Origin: Pyrrhosoma nymphula | Lineage: Eukaryota; Arthropoda; Insecta; Odonata; Coenagrionidae | Reading direction: 5' to 3' | DNA: 64,000 nucleotides | NCBI GenBank assembly: GCA_963573305.1 | Contig: OY754339.1 | Span: forward strand, 91,357,838 to 91,421,837 | Shown here: in pieces, positions 23,808 through 35,164 of the stretch | Position numbering within the stretch: position 1 is the first letter of the stretch | How the letters are laid out: every line of letters starts with the position of its first letter | Made by a program: the position numbers and the translations under genes | The notes under the pieces: generated by a model | What the model was told of the DNA's origin: nothing | The model's input: only the letters and a program-made list of their open reading frames with translations | Databases searched by the model: none

Positions 23808-23820
23808 TAGGTACACTGGG
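23808..23820 (+). repeat. Right target-site duplication of the LINE
   Basis: TAGGTACACTGGG directly after the TAATC tail, identical to 18515-18527. Confidence 0.9.
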
Positions 23821-23953
23821 TGGAAGGGGGTGGAAAGGTTTGGAAGAGGTGGCAGAGGGTTGGGCTGGGAGAGAGAGGGGGGATGTTGGATGAGTAAGGA
23901 AAGAGAGAGAAATCAAGGAAGAAGGACGTTGTGGGGGAGGCTGTGGGTTACTG

Positions 23954-24550
23954 TTGTTTGAGAGGGATAGGCTGGGAACCCAAAGTAATTTTCCCACTCT
24001 CCTCATAGGAGACCAATCCATCAAGAGGCGTAGGATTCCATTCATGGGAAATATTTCTTCCGAAGTGAGTAAGTTGCTGCCCAAATATAAGTTAAAACCG
24101 GCCTTTTACAACAAAAGAAATTTTAAAAACTCAATTAGTTTTACTAAAGACAAGGTAGACCCTTTAAATGCGAGTGGAGTGTATAAACTGATGTGTGATG
24201 TGTGCAAAAATATTTACGTCGGGCAGCCTGGGAGAAGTTTCAAAATAAGAGTAAAAGAGCATGATTCATGTTTCGGAAACAATAATTTTTCTCTTTTTGC
24301 CAAGCACTTATTAGAACACAACCACCACAGCAGTTTTCAACTGGAAATCCTCCATGTGAAAAAGAAGGGTGCCAAGTTGGACGCACTTGAACAAGTGGAA
24401 ATTCGGAAATATGTAAAACGTGACGAATGTAATATTATCAATGATTTTCTTTTTCAATCCCATTCCCCTCTGCTTAACTTTCCACTACCTGAAGTCCCCG
24501 TCCACCCTCCAAAACATCCTCCTTTCCCCCACCTTGCCGTACGATCGTGA
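23954..24550 (+). pseudogene. Penelope-like GIY-YIG endonuclease, 3' part of the polyprotein
   Basis: 198-codon open frame. Its middle matches the GIY-YIG nuclease of Penelope-like elements: SGVYKLMCDVC (GIY position), NIYVGQPGRSFKIRVKEHD (YIG strand and catalytic Arg), FAKHLLEHNHH, then a KGAKLDALEQVEIRK block with the catalytic Glu. The part before it (SKLLPKYKLKPAFYNKRN) is the usual linker after the reverse transcriptase. The reverse transcriptase itself is missing, so the protein cannot mobilise the element on its own. After 24480 the sequence becomes a C-rich low-complexity tract running to the right terminal repeat. Confidence 0.8.
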
Positions 24551-24892
24551 CTTACGGTCGCACAACCACCCTTTCCTACACCACCTCCTAACAACAGAAG
24601 CCTATAGACTCCCCCCCACAGCGCCCATCTTCCTCATCTTCTCTCCTCCCTTTCCTTACTCAACAAACTTCCCCCCTTCCCCAGCCTAACCCTATCAAAC
24701 AAGAGTAACCTACAGCCTCCCTCACAACGCCCTTCTTCCTTAACTACTCATTCTTTCCTTACTCATCCAACCTCCCCCGTCCCTCCCCCAGCTCAACCCT
24801 CCCACAGCCCAGCCCTCTCCCTCCTCTTGCAAACCTTTCCACCCCTTTCTCCCCAGTGTACCTAAATATTGTGTAAAAAAAAAATTCTGTAA

Positions 24893-24937
24893 ACTACCTG
24901 ATGATGTCGCCCAGCGACGAAACCTAGTTCGGCAATA
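24893..24937 (+). ncRNA. Hammerhead-like motif in right Penelope end
   Basis: CTGATGA at 24898-24904, stem II GTCGC/GCGAC (24906-24918), GAAA at 24919-24922, then CC...GG and CA. As in the left copy, the base before the cleavage position is C rather than U. Stem I is weaker here because G has become A. Confidence 0.55.
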
Positions 24938-25174
24938 AAATTATTTATGTGGAACGAACAAAGTTTTTTCTTTTAAAATACTAATATGAACCTGGAAGTC
25001 GGGGTGCAACGTCTAACTATGGATAGTCAACCATGGGCAAAAATCTTTACAATGAAATAGCAAGTCAAAAAATCACTCTGGATAGCCAAAAAATCACCTA
25101 ATTCAACGCTCATAGCCTGAGAAGTCTCAAATGACCCTATATGAACTATCGGCATTACGTAGTGTTGGTCTAGG

Positions 25175-26417
25175 CCAGTGGTCGGCAAACTCTCTCGGCA
25201 ACAAAGCCAAATATAAAAAGTACAGCGATTGCAATTTCTTTTGAGAGCCAATTTTTTTAAACTTAAACTAATCGGCAGGAAAATTGTAATTAATTTAATT
25301 AGGGTACTCCTAATCTGGTCTCTGCTAAAAACGTGCTCAATATGATTAAGGCACGTTCGCTGAGCTCGACCCCTTCCAACTATCCCATCCACACTCCTCT
25401 TATATACTTGTATCGTCTATCTCCTTTCGTTAATACTCTCTATATGTCCAAACCATCTCAACATACCTTTTTCAATCCTCAACACCTTTTTCACAACGCT
25501 CCCTAAAATTAACTTATGAACTTTACTTATTTTAGAAAGTTTTAAGAAGAAATATTTAAGTATTAGTTAAACTACAGGCGCGTTGAATAAAACTTGACGC
25601 CGCACTTATGACGATATTATATATTGATGAAATTAAATTGTAAGGTATCCATAAAATTAAATCATGACAATGAATGACAAACACTGATGTGAACAATGGC
25701 CTAGCATCTCTATGGAAAGTTTGGATAAGTCAGGTTTGTATGTTGTTATTTTTAATTTTAGGCACGATTCCATGTTCTCATCAATAAGACGACTTCTCAA
25801 TTTACTCGTGATAAGGTTCATGCATTAAAATGATAGTTCGCATGAATACGTAGACCCGAATAAGGAAAGAACAGCTAACCCAATTTTTTTCAGCTGATTA
25901 CATGAGTCAATAATACTATTCAAGGAGTTAAAAATCAACATATCATCCTTTTCCAGATCTTTCAAAGCAGCCCACTAGTCTGGTGAGCTAAGTTCATATT
26001 TGTTTTTCTCCAATATTTCAATATCATCACAAAGGAGTTCAAATTTCGAGCTCTACAATTCTTTGCTTTATAAATCCAGTAATTGCGTTTCAAAGTTTCC
26101 AATGTCAATATTAAAGGGAGAAAATTTTAATTCTGCTACAGTAGCATTAAGAGGTTTTTTTAAAAAAGACCTACGTCGCTCTCCAGTTTCTGAATTCCTG
26201 AAAGCTGAAATTTATTCGCATCAGAGCACTCGCCTAAAGATAAAGACACATAAACACTAATTGAGTATGTAAAAGTAGAAATAAGAAAACCAGACATCAC
26301 AAAGTTTCGATCGCACTGTACGTGCGTGACCGCACGCGGTATTTTGTTAAAGAGCCACACTCAGGGAGCCAAAGAGCCGCATGTGGCTCGCGAGCCTCGG
26401 TTTGCCGACCTTCGACT
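25175..26417 (-). mobile_element. hAT transposon remnant with 8-bp target duplication
   Basis: Termini contain CAGTGGTCGGCAAAC on the left and GTTTGCCGACC on the right, typical hAT-type ends. The 8-bp duplication GGTCTAGG flanks it exactly (25167-25174 and 26418-26425). On the minus strand about 25720-25860 reads TYSCELSF*CMNLITSKLRS followed by RLIDENMESCLKLK, the C-terminal dimerisation region of hAT transposases. In-frame stops show it is dead. Confidence 0.8.
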
Positions 26418-26429
26418 GGTCTAGGCGAA

Positions 26430-28560
26430 GACCACTGGTCTAGGCGGTATATTGAAAGCAGTCTTAAATTTAACCCGCAACCTCTTTTGATTTCCGTACC
26501 CTTTCCCCAACCATTTATAAAATTTGTACTCCTTATATTCATAAAATGTTTAGTATTTATATTTTTACTGCTACTACAGACTTATATCCGGCATTAATGA
26601 TTTTTATTCGTGTGCCTAACTCGCATATATCCCTTGGGACACGCATGCTACAGGTCGGGAACCACTGGGCTGCTGTCGGTGTAAAAACTATGACGACTCT
26701 ATTTGGGAATTCCGATTAAAATTAAACTATATAACCAAAATGAAATCAAGCTATATCAAACTCTACTTTTAATTTTTCGTTAAATAATTATTTTTCATTT
26801 TTTTCACAACGCATTCAATATTATCGTGCAATAAGAACAATATGGATTATTTTTACTCTCATTCCATTGTTCTTGCCAACGGACCACTCTAATTGAAATT
26901 ACATAGAGAAAAAAATTGAAACTCGATCCCAATTAAAATTTTTCAAGGTGCATTTCGCATGTTTTCAAGTGTGAATTGAAACTTTCATTTTTTCCAGAGA
27001 CCCAAAATTAATTTCTTATCAATTCAGCGAAACTACTTTTCATCGTATTGGATCGTCCCAAAAACACGATCTGTGCTTTGTTTTAATGATATAAGCTGCA
27101 TAATTTTTAAAAAAATCGTAAATTATTAAAAATGGCGAAAACCCTGAAGAATAATTTTTAAATCAATTTTGAAGCATGTATAATCTTACATGCATCTACC
27201 TCAGCCCTTCAAAAAGGATAAATGCATCTTATTCTGTTGCATTTTTTCGCTACTCTCAAAAATAGCTTACGTGACGAATACTTCTTCCCACGCGCTATGA
27301 ATAACGCGTCAAAACAATCCGATTAACTCCTAGAGAAAGTGTGATTCACAATTTAAAAAAAATGAAAGTGACTTCTCGGATATTTTCGTTGAGCATAATG
27401 CAAATCAACCAATTTAAAAAAATTATAGCTCTAATAGTTACCATAATCCAAATGCGCCACATTCATGACATTAAAAGTCTAGCCCCGTAGAGCCTTAATA
27501 TTCCTACATATTTGAAATAAAAAATGAAAAAAATAAATGCTACACATCTTAAGTAATAACGATATGTATTTGGAATGCACACGTACATAAGCAACCCAAA
27601 TATTACAATATACTAATTTTCTTACATTTTCGATTATCAGCGCAGTAAAATTAAAGATCTTTCAATAACATCATGGAAAATTAAATTCATTGCTGCAGCA
27701 AAGTATACTAAACTTCTCGATCGATACATTGCAGTAGGATATTTAAACTCTTTCAATCCCTTTTACATATTTGAAAAAGGCAATATTCCGTAAAGCTGCT
27801 TCATGGCCAATAGATCTGCCTATTTACGAAATGGCATTCCTCCCAATATGAAACATTAGCGTTTCTTCGATTTTTTAAATCATTATGGTGTAAATTACAA
27901 GAACATTTATCAACACATGCATACATCAGTACATAAATTATGGAAATTTGGATTTTTAGTATAATCCTTGGCCGTAATTCTATTAGAGAATTTCCATAGT
28001 AATGTTTATAAGTCAACGCAAACGAAAGATATCTACACATTCAAAATATAAACGAATAAACGAAAGAAAGATACTATGGAAAGATAAAAGAAGTAATAGT
28101 TAGTATTTTAATCCAAGAATATTACAACGAAATGATAATTACTCAAACCTACACCTAAATAAAATCCATCAAGATTCCGTAGGGGCGTGTGGCAGGGGTT
28201 TCAGACCACCAGGTACAAATAACGGAAAGATTAAGGAAAATAAATAGAAACATGGAATATCCAAGACCAAATTACATGTTGATGGGGCATCTTAGTGAGC
28301 TAGTTACAATTGGCAGATGATACAGCCATCGTTATTGATGAGTGGTAAGAAAAAATGTATTCAAATGTAAGATCTGCCGTGCACATCTCTTCTTTACCAC
28401 TTTTGACAGCCCAGGATTGAGTTTAAATAATATCCCCGAGTCAGCGAATTGAAGTTATTTTATAACCACCGTCCGAGACTATATGCAGTAGTGATACACA
28501 TTAAGGAACAAGAAAATTTCATATGAAGAGCCGTCACAAATAAATACATTCTATAGACCG
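26430..28560. other. Intergenic upstream of gene C, no gene recognised
   Basis: CAGGTCGGGAACCACTGG at about 26652 resembles the inverse of a second hAT-type end but has no partner. The rest is AT-rich with no supported feature. Confidence 0.45.
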
Positions 28561-28738
28561 AACAAAACCACAAAATATATCGAAGGTCCCGACATCATTT
28601 CCATCTGAGGAATGCACAAAAGCAAAAATGGGCGGGTCCGCAGTAGGAGGTGGCACTCTGGAGGGTGAAGCATTGGCAGCGAAGGAGGTCAAGTGCAGGA
28701 AGGGCACCGGGCATGCGATCTCTGGAGGGGAAACACGG

Positions 28739-28807
28739 TATAAAAAGGCAACGGGAGACCATTGACGGCATCCATCCCTGAGCTCTCCAAGAGGCAAGGA
28801 AGTCACC
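28739..28807 (+). promoter_or_regulatory. Core promoter and 5' UTR of gene C
   Basis: TATAAAAA at 28739, the A of GCATCCATCCC at 28770, and a 38-nt leader. About 190 bp upstream (GGGCGGGTCC, GGAGGGTGAAGCATTGGC, GGGCACCGGGCATGCGATCT) is shared with genes D and E and probably holds common control sites. Confidence 0.87.
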
Positions 28808-30402
28808 ATGAAGGTCCTGGTGAGTATTCACTATACGATTCCTTACCAAAGGATGTTTCACCGAACGCCACGCTCATTCTTTAGTAATCTGGACACAAAT
28901 GCTGTTTTGTATCCATTCTTGTTTTTAAAATTCCTTCCTTTGCTTAATTAGGTCGTTATTTCTGCTGTGCTGGCTGTTGCCGCCGCTGGTGAACTGGGCT
29001 TCGCCTACTCCTCTGTAGCTCCGTACTACAACAACTTCTACGGTGGGCACCCATACTCCGCCTACCCGTACTCCGGCTATCCGTACACCGGCATCCACGG
29101 CTTCCGCAACGCTGTTGCCGCTCCTTTGGCCTACAACGCCGCTCCCTACGCCTACAATGCCGCTCCCTACGCCTACAACGCCGCTCCCTACGGCTACAAT
29201 GTTGCTCCCTACGGATACCACGGAGCTCTCGCTACCAAGAGCCAGTACCACGCTCAGGTGAGTTCAACGCACTAACCTCTCCAATTTCCAAAATCCACGA
29301 CTTTTCTATATTATGTATTTCCACTTTAGCCATGACAATCAACATCAGTGCTGCGCTCAAATGAGCAAAACGTCCAACCTCCCAATTATCAAGAATCATC
29401 CACGGACTAAAAATATGCATTTCCGACAATTCCTAGGCCATGAAGACTAGTGTCACACTGATATATGCTTAACGCATGATTTTTTAATTATTCGGATGTT
29501 CTTAATTGCTTATCAATACTCATTTCCCAGTAATCCTTAACTTAAGTGCCAGCAACAAGATCATAAGATCATGAGGCAAAGTTTCCTAGCAATTTGGATG
29601 CTCCAATTTCCTATTCAAAGACCAACTTTACGTGTTCCACCGTACTATAACCGGAAGAACCTACATTACAGTTCAACGTGATAACATCCCAAGTCCCAAG
29701 CTTAGACTCCCCTTTCGCTTTGAAAGAAAAACACTGTCTACAAATGCTCCAATTATTATTAGCAGCAATTACCACGCCTATCTCCATTATCCTCCCAATA
29801 ATTCTTGTAAGTCCCAGTATTGGCATCATGGACTTTCCGCTCCTCATCGAGAATATCTTTCAACTCTTTTAAATATAACAGTTAAATATTTTCCAATGTA
29901 CTTCCCTCCAAACAATAAGTTCATAACTCTTTTCTTATTCCTGCAGGATGAGTTCGGCCAGGCCTCATACGGACACGCCACCCACGACCAGGCTCACTCT
30001 GCCGTCCGCGACGCCTTCGGCGGTGTCACCGGGTCTTACTCTTACGTGAATCCCGAGGGCAAGGTCGTCCAGGCCCACTACACCGCCGATGCCGCCCACG
30101 GATTCCGCGTGGCTTCCAACGACCTCCCGGTCGGCCCCGCCGTCCCTCCCGCACCCGTCTACCCCGAGCTCGTCGGACCCGAGCCCGTGCAGGACACCCC
30201 TGAGGTCGTGGCCGCCCGCGCCGAGCACCTCGCCGCCCACGCCGAGGCCAAGAGCCGTAGCCGCCGTCAGGCCATCTACACTCCCTTCGCCTATGGCCAC
30301 CACGGCGCCTTCGTCAGGCACTACAACCCCCTTGTCTCCAGCCACTTGACCCCCGTGGCCTACAACACCCTCCGCAGCCCCTTGGCCGTCCGCGTCTACT
30401 AG
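28808..30402 (+). CDS. Cuticular protein, RR family, gene C
   Basis: Secreted chitin-associated cuticle protein of 257 residues from exons 28808-28819, 28952-29257 and 29947-30402. Signal peptide 1-16. Exon 2 (5-106) has one more AAPYxYN unit than genes A and F (it adds an AAPYGYN). Exon 3 carries the RR core at about 135-167 with HYTADAAHGFRVASNDLP, RSRR at 210-213, and a tail of GHHGAFVRHYNPLVSS ending LAVRVY. The protein is nearly identical to that of gene D: exon 3 encodes the same residues, and exon 2 differs at two positions I can see (N/S after GFR; A/S in one repeat). The start is fixed by the conserved leader. Confidence 0.94.
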
Positions 30403-30571
30403 GACATCTCGCCCATAGACAAGTGCCGAAAAACCGCTACAGCTCCATGATACCACCTGGCAGCGACATCAGTTCCAAAATTCCACTTTTCCCTCAAGAT
30501 CGGTATATTTTGGAGAGCTCTGATACTGATGGAGTTGACTGTGAATATTTGTAAATATTCCTCAACAAAGA

Positions 30572-30577
30572 AATAAA
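30572..30577 (+). terminator. Poly(A) signal of gene C
   Basis: AATAAA after the 3' UTR block shared with genes B, D and E. Confidence 0.75.
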
Positions 30578-30579
30578 TA

Positions 30580-31050
30580 TTCTTTCTAAGAAAAACAACT
30601 GATTTTTTCTGACACTATTTATACCAACAGCCTTGCCTGCTATTCATCACGTTGAATATACCGATTCGATGTTCTGCTACATTTTGTCACTTTTTCTTTT
30701 TTTTCTGTGCTATGTGGATTTTCTTTCTGTGCTATGAAATCAGGATTTTTGAATACGCGTTAAATTTTTAGCTACTTAACGTCGCACCATGTTTCGTTTC
30801 TTGCCTAAACGGTTAGAGTAATTTAAGGTTCGACTAATTTCACCGTACGGAATTGAAATAGCAAGTGAGCATTGATATTACTTTTCCTAACTTGCATGAT
30901 ATTTCACTTAACTTCGTGGAATGAGAATATGCCTAAATTGCTTCACTTAGTAAATTCAAGTATTTTATTCCCAAGTATCCGAGCTTATAGAGTACCAATT
31001 TTTATCGGGTGGAATTAACGTTGATCTTAAAGTACGCAGTACTAGGATTT
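30580..31050 (+). repeat. Downstream segment duplicated after genes D and E
   Basis: Homologous to 46330-46744 after gene E over its whole length, and to 41740-41860 after gene D in its first part (TCACGTTGAATATACCGATT is shared with gene D). Confidence 0.7.
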
Positions 31051-31073
31051 GAATATAGGATAGGACTAGGACT

Positions 31074-31165
31074 CATATAAGACGCACACGCGTATACGAC
31101 GCACCCCACTTTTTGGGCCTGAGGAATCGAAAAAAAAGTGCGTCTTATACGCGTGTAAATACGGT
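31074..31165. mobile_element. Small TIR element, pogo/Tigger-like
   Basis: TATAAGACGCAC at about 31077 is matched by GTGCGTCTTATACGCGTGTA at about 31138, followed by AATACGGTA. Such ends are typical of small non-autonomous pogo-type elements. The target duplication is not clear. Confidence 0.45.
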
Positions 31166-31169
31166 ACCT

Positions 31170-32960
31170 ACTTAGTTTTCCGCGAAATAGATCGTTTAAG
31201 GATATGATTTAGATTTGTAATAGCATACCTAATGAGCAATAAGTCAGGGAGATTAAATATATAGGCCTCGACCATCCGATTCTTACCATGCCAAATTTGG
31301 CTCTGGGCCTACCAAAGGTAATGAGTTCGTAATCCACCTTTCCCGTACATAGTATATTAGGCTCCGAGTCATGTTTAATAGCGCAATATATCCTATGCAT
31401 TTGTTTCGAATGCAATGTCTATCACTACCGCTAAGATCTAAATTGCATCTTAAAAAATTGCACAAAAAATAAATAATAGGTTATAATTATGATATCAGTC
31501 AAGGACTACTGCGGAAAGTGAAGTGCCTTGGTATGAAAAGTATATTAGTAATTTCTTCCATGAATGACTTCCCTTGATTTGGTACCTTAAGCGTTCCATT
31601 TCTCTGTCATATACAGCGTTATATGAATCTTATCGCTAAGTTAAATATACTTTTTGAGGCAATATATGCCTCTAAGTTGACCCTAAATTCTAAGCAGGAA
31701 AGGCATTAGCTTAATGGTATTTTTGTGAGCTAAGTATTTGGTATATATCAATCAATCTCAAGGACGTGGAATTCATGGTAATAAATCTTTGATACATTCT
31801 GAAAGAAGTAGGATTCCGCTGAAATGTTTTTCGAAATTACGTTGAGGCTGGCTGAGGAGGTTTAGCTGGAAAGGAAAAACGTTGGGGAACTCTGACATCA
31901 GAAGAATATATGACTTCACATATGTTGGCCTAAGCACCTTTGTTACGCCGTTCCATTCCATAGCCTTTTTCAACGAGCTAACTTTCGGCTGGAAAGGATA
32001 ATTGAAGACCGTTTGAGAGCGAGGGTTGATTTTTATTTAGCTTTTTTTGACCTCAGAAAACAATCTTGGTAGGCCAATTATGTTATTTTATGAGTGCACT
32101 AGTTGGAAATATTATATAATATAAAATTTCATAGTGAACTCATATGGAATTGGAAATACCTTATAGGCACTCTTCCAGAAGTAAAGTCGATATCTCCGAA
32201 TAATATGGTCTTCACAGGCCTTTTGAGAAAAGTATTAATAGATAAGCAATTTGAGTAGACGGTTTTTCGGACCAATTATTCCAAATATAGGGTCGCATGG
32301 AAGTATATCGCTGAGTATACTATTATGGGCATATTTTTCGCCATATTGAATTACTTATTTCTTCGCTGGTTTTTCTTGTTCTCTAATTAAGCAAGAATAA
32401 AATATTCAGAGAATGGAGTGTTGCAGGGGAAAAATATAAAATTTTGATTGAAAACTTCAAAATGGAGACAGAGGTTTAGCTTTCAAATCACCCAGCGTCA
32501 GATTACCACACCACTCCTTTTGAATAGAAAGGGGAAAGTCCAGCAAGTCAAATATGAAGCTAGAGTGACCAATGAGTCCAAATTTCTTCCGGTGATTATG
32601 ATCGGACCCATAATTGGCAATTCAATTGCCACCAATCCTTATCGCCGTGTAACCCCGGGATATCGCACTCACCCTCCCACTTTGGTATTGCAAAACTTGG
32701 TGGCACACTACAGTGAAGTGCCTGAGGCCACTGAAGGTTTTTAATGCGTTGATGAGCAGCGAGGGGTAATGGAAAACGTATGTGTCTGACCTCTTGAGGG
32801 ACCCTCGGCCACTTTGTCTCACCTCTCTTACATTCTTTCTTTTCCCTCAAGTCATTTCTTTCACTAGTGAGTGCCTACAAGTTTTACTGCACCCATATCT
32901 ATCCATCAGCTGATGTAAACCCGATTATTATTTAGTTTAGCTCTGAAATTACGTGATCTG
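31170..32960. other. Intergenic, nothing recognised
   Basis: A 98-codon open frame at 32448-32744 has no domain that I know. No other support. Confidence 0.4.
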
Positions 32961-32964
32961 AACC

Positions 32965-33017
32965 GTTACATCGGCAGGGAAGTTACTATTATTTCTCGAA
33001 ATTCTTGATATTCTCGA
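32965..33017 (+). repeat. 53-bp direct repeat, left copy
   Basis: Begins GTTACATCGGCAGGGAAGTT and ends TTCTCGA. It is identical to 33531-33583, and a partial third copy follows at about 33589-33620. Confidence 0.85.
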
Positions 33018-33264
33018 GCCACGTGCCTAGGCAGGGATATCCTAGGTGACGACCCCAAAGTTAGTTCTAGAGTGAACCATTTTCCGTTATTTACAAATAC
33101 TAAAAGGATCTTCTTCTTCCGTGCAACATCTTTGTGATATTCTTCAGTTGTATAATGGTTGCTATTATGTCTTTGGATTACACTTTGAACCGCACTCCGT
33201 AAAACGGTATTCTGAATCCGGTCCGCGAGTAGATTTAATCAATTTGATGCAGTTGAGGAAAGAA

Positions 33265-33300
33265 TATTTATTTATTTTATTTATTTATTTATTTATATCC
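33265..33300 (+). repeat. TTTA microsatellite
   Basis: Imperfect run of TTTA units. Confidence 0.85.
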
Positions 33301-33358
33301 ACATCTCCGAAAACAGCACTGACGGCCTTTTACATCGGGTGTTTTAACATATAACAAT

Positions 33359-33397
33359 GGACGAACACAAACACCTGAGTGGTGTTTGTGTTCGTCC
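33359..33397. repeat. Perfect 17-bp hairpin
   Basis: Arm GGACGAACACAAACACC, loop TGAGT, then the exact reverse complement. It is followed by further GTGGTGTTTGT and CTGAGTGGTG repeats. Confidence 0.85.
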
Positions 33398-33444
33398 TGA
33401 GTGTCTGAGTGGTGTCTGAGTGGTGTTTGTCCTGAGTGGTGAAA

Positions 33445-33521
33445 AAATCCACTCAGGCGGGACTCGAACCCGCGACCCTCAGTTTAGCAGACGAGGACTT
33501 TACCCCGTCGCCACTGGGGCC
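33445..33521 (-). repeat. tRNA-like sequence (SINE head or tRNA pseudogene)
   Basis: Minus strand: a perfect T-arm GCGGG-TTCGAGT-CCCGC with box B GGTTCGAGTCC, a CTGCTAA anticodon-loop-like segment as in tRNA-Ser(GCU), and TGGCGACGGGGTAAAGTCC in the box A region. The acceptor stem does not close, so a functional tRNA is unlikely. Confidence 0.6.
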
Positions 33522-33530
33522 GACAAAAAA

Positions 33531-33583
33531 GTTACATCGGCAGGGAAGTTACTATTATTTCTCGAAATTCTTGATATTCTCGA
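33531..33583 (+). repeat. 53-bp direct repeat, right copy
   Basis: Exact match of 32965-33017. The two copies bracket 513 bp that contain the microsatellite, hairpin and tRNA-like sequence. Confidence 0.85.
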
Positions 33584-33624
33584 TATTCGGAAGTTACTAT
33601 GATTTCTCGAAATTCTTGGAGCAG

Positions 33625-34265
33625 TAAAGCCTGCTCGGATGAGAATACCGAGATACAGACTTGCCCACTCAGGATATATTGAAATAACTGCAATGCTGTG
33701 CTATCTTATCTCAGATGTTATGTCATTCATTGCTGTAATTGCTAAAATCGTCATTTCACCGTGCGTTAGTAAACATGTTCATTCTTCTGGCAATCGATAT
33801 TCTCATTTATTACTTAAATTAACAAACTTAGTTAATTAAAATTTTTACTTCAAATCATCCCGACCAATTCGAGAACTATTTAGTATCACGCATAAGTTAC
33901 TCTAGCTTGATCTCCACCTGACTACGCAATACTTGGATATTGGATTTCATTCAACTAATTTAAATAAAATATCTAATACTTCAGCATCGTAGAATTAATA
34001 AAAATATTATAGATTCGTAAAATGTTTGATCGGGTTAAAATAAAATGAAAAAATTAGACGCTATGACTAACTGAATGGGACTTTGTAACATTTTGCTTTA
34101 TTAAAGCAATTCAGAATTTCGCCGAAAACAGTTCAATTTCCACCAAATCATCCAGGAGTTGCATATGGAAGAGGATTCTTTAGTTGTTAACACTCACCGC
34201 TCATAGCACATGAATTCGCTAGGAAAATGACACCCATCCTTTAAGATTTTGATGGAACTCAACGG
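33625..34265. other. Intergenic, nothing recognised
   Basis: AT-rich with no supported feature. Confidence 0.4.
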
Positions 34266-34269
34266 ACTA

Positions 34270-34879
34270 ATAAAACAAATCAAGAAGGAGATACCATGAA
34301 AATTTAAATAAATATGATATCTATGAAATTATTCATCTTGAAATCCTGGTGGTAGAAGTGAGCATAGAACGTATATTTTCTCATTAAATACAATTTTTTG
34401 TACTTCGTTTTTTTGAGTCCTTGATATTCATACTCGCTGTCATCAGCTATCTTCCGTTGGAAGATATGCTACCTGTAGTTTCCCATCCCATTCTTCTTTC
34501 AGCCCACTACTTGATACCTCCAAGTCTCTTTATCCAAAAACCCCTTCAATTTGCCTGATTAATTTCCTACACCCTTAGCCTCCCCCTACAATGCTTCCTA
34601 TACAAATTCTTACACTATAATTCCGAAACTTGTTTCACTAATTTCTCAGAACAAACCTATTCAAAATATTGCATCGGATAGCTTAAAGAATTTTTTCGGC
34701 TTCTCTGTTTTTTTTTTCATTTAATTTTTTGCGTTCTCCATTGAACTCCTCGTCAAGAACTATGCTGAGAGAATCCTAAATTATATTACTCTAATCTAAT
34801 TAATCATCTAATGTGAATGTTCTGTAAATATCTTAAAAAGTAAAAACATTTCATCCGATATTTTAAATACCTCTAAGAT
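34270..34879 (+). repeat. Segmental duplicate of 49310-49902
   Basis: Collinear similarity over about 590 bp, including AGAAGTGAGCATAGAAC, TCATCAGCTATCTTC and AATTTGCCTGAT. The paralogous copy downstream of gene E lacks the palindromic insertion that follows here. Confidence 0.75.
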
Positions 34880-34995
34880 TGTATAAAAGCGTGTCAGGCT
34901 TAAGTTTGTGGAAATACTTTATGTCCTATTCAAATAAAACAATATTGGTAAATTTCCACACAGTATATTATAAAAACACAGTTAAAATACACCAC

Positions 34996-35032
34996 CGACC
35001 AAGGTTTCGGCACGTAATGCCATTATCAAGGT
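34996..35032 (-). ncRNA. Degenerate hammerhead-like motif, left arm
   Basis: Minus strand: CTTGATAA in place of CTGATGA, stem II GGCA...TGCC, GAAA, CC/GG and GGTC. The position and order match the 15.6-kb ribozymes, but the core has an insertion and a change, so it is probably inactive. Confidence 0.45.
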
Positions 35033-35126
35033 TAATTTTGTACATACCTTTATATTGGTAATCTAGTGTACCCTTTTGGCTGATATTCCTATATGGATTA
35101 CTGATATTTCTATAATCCACAACAGA

Positions 35127-35164
35127 CCTTGATAATGGCATTACGTGCCGAAACCTTGGTCGGT
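35127..35164 (+). ncRNA. Degenerate hammerhead-like motif, right arm
   Basis: Same altered core as the left arm (CTTGATAA, then GAAACCTTGGTC), on the + strand. Confidence 0.45.

Larger units (their letters stand above)
18397..24984 (+). mobile_element. Truncated Penelope-like element with inverted ends, split by a nested LINE
   Basis: The left arm (18397-18514) and right arm (24853-24984) are inverted copies of about 115 bp, sharing GTTCCACATAAATAATTTTA, CGTCGCTGGGCGACATCATC and ACACAATAT. The right part encodes a GIY-YIG endonuclease (23954-24550). The reverse transcriptase domain is absent, so the element is 5' truncated. Inverted terminal repeats and 5' truncation are common in Penelope-like elements. 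The non-LTR element at 18528-23807 inserted into the left arm. Confidence 0.8.

Noticed and set aside
24550..24860. C-rich frames after the GIY-YIG domain
   Set aside because: Low-complexity sequence in the 3' part of the Penelope element, not a separate gene.
33445..33521. Functional tRNA-Ser
   Set aside because: T-arm and box B are good but the acceptor stem does not pair and the D-arm is abnormal, so it is listed as tRNA-like only.
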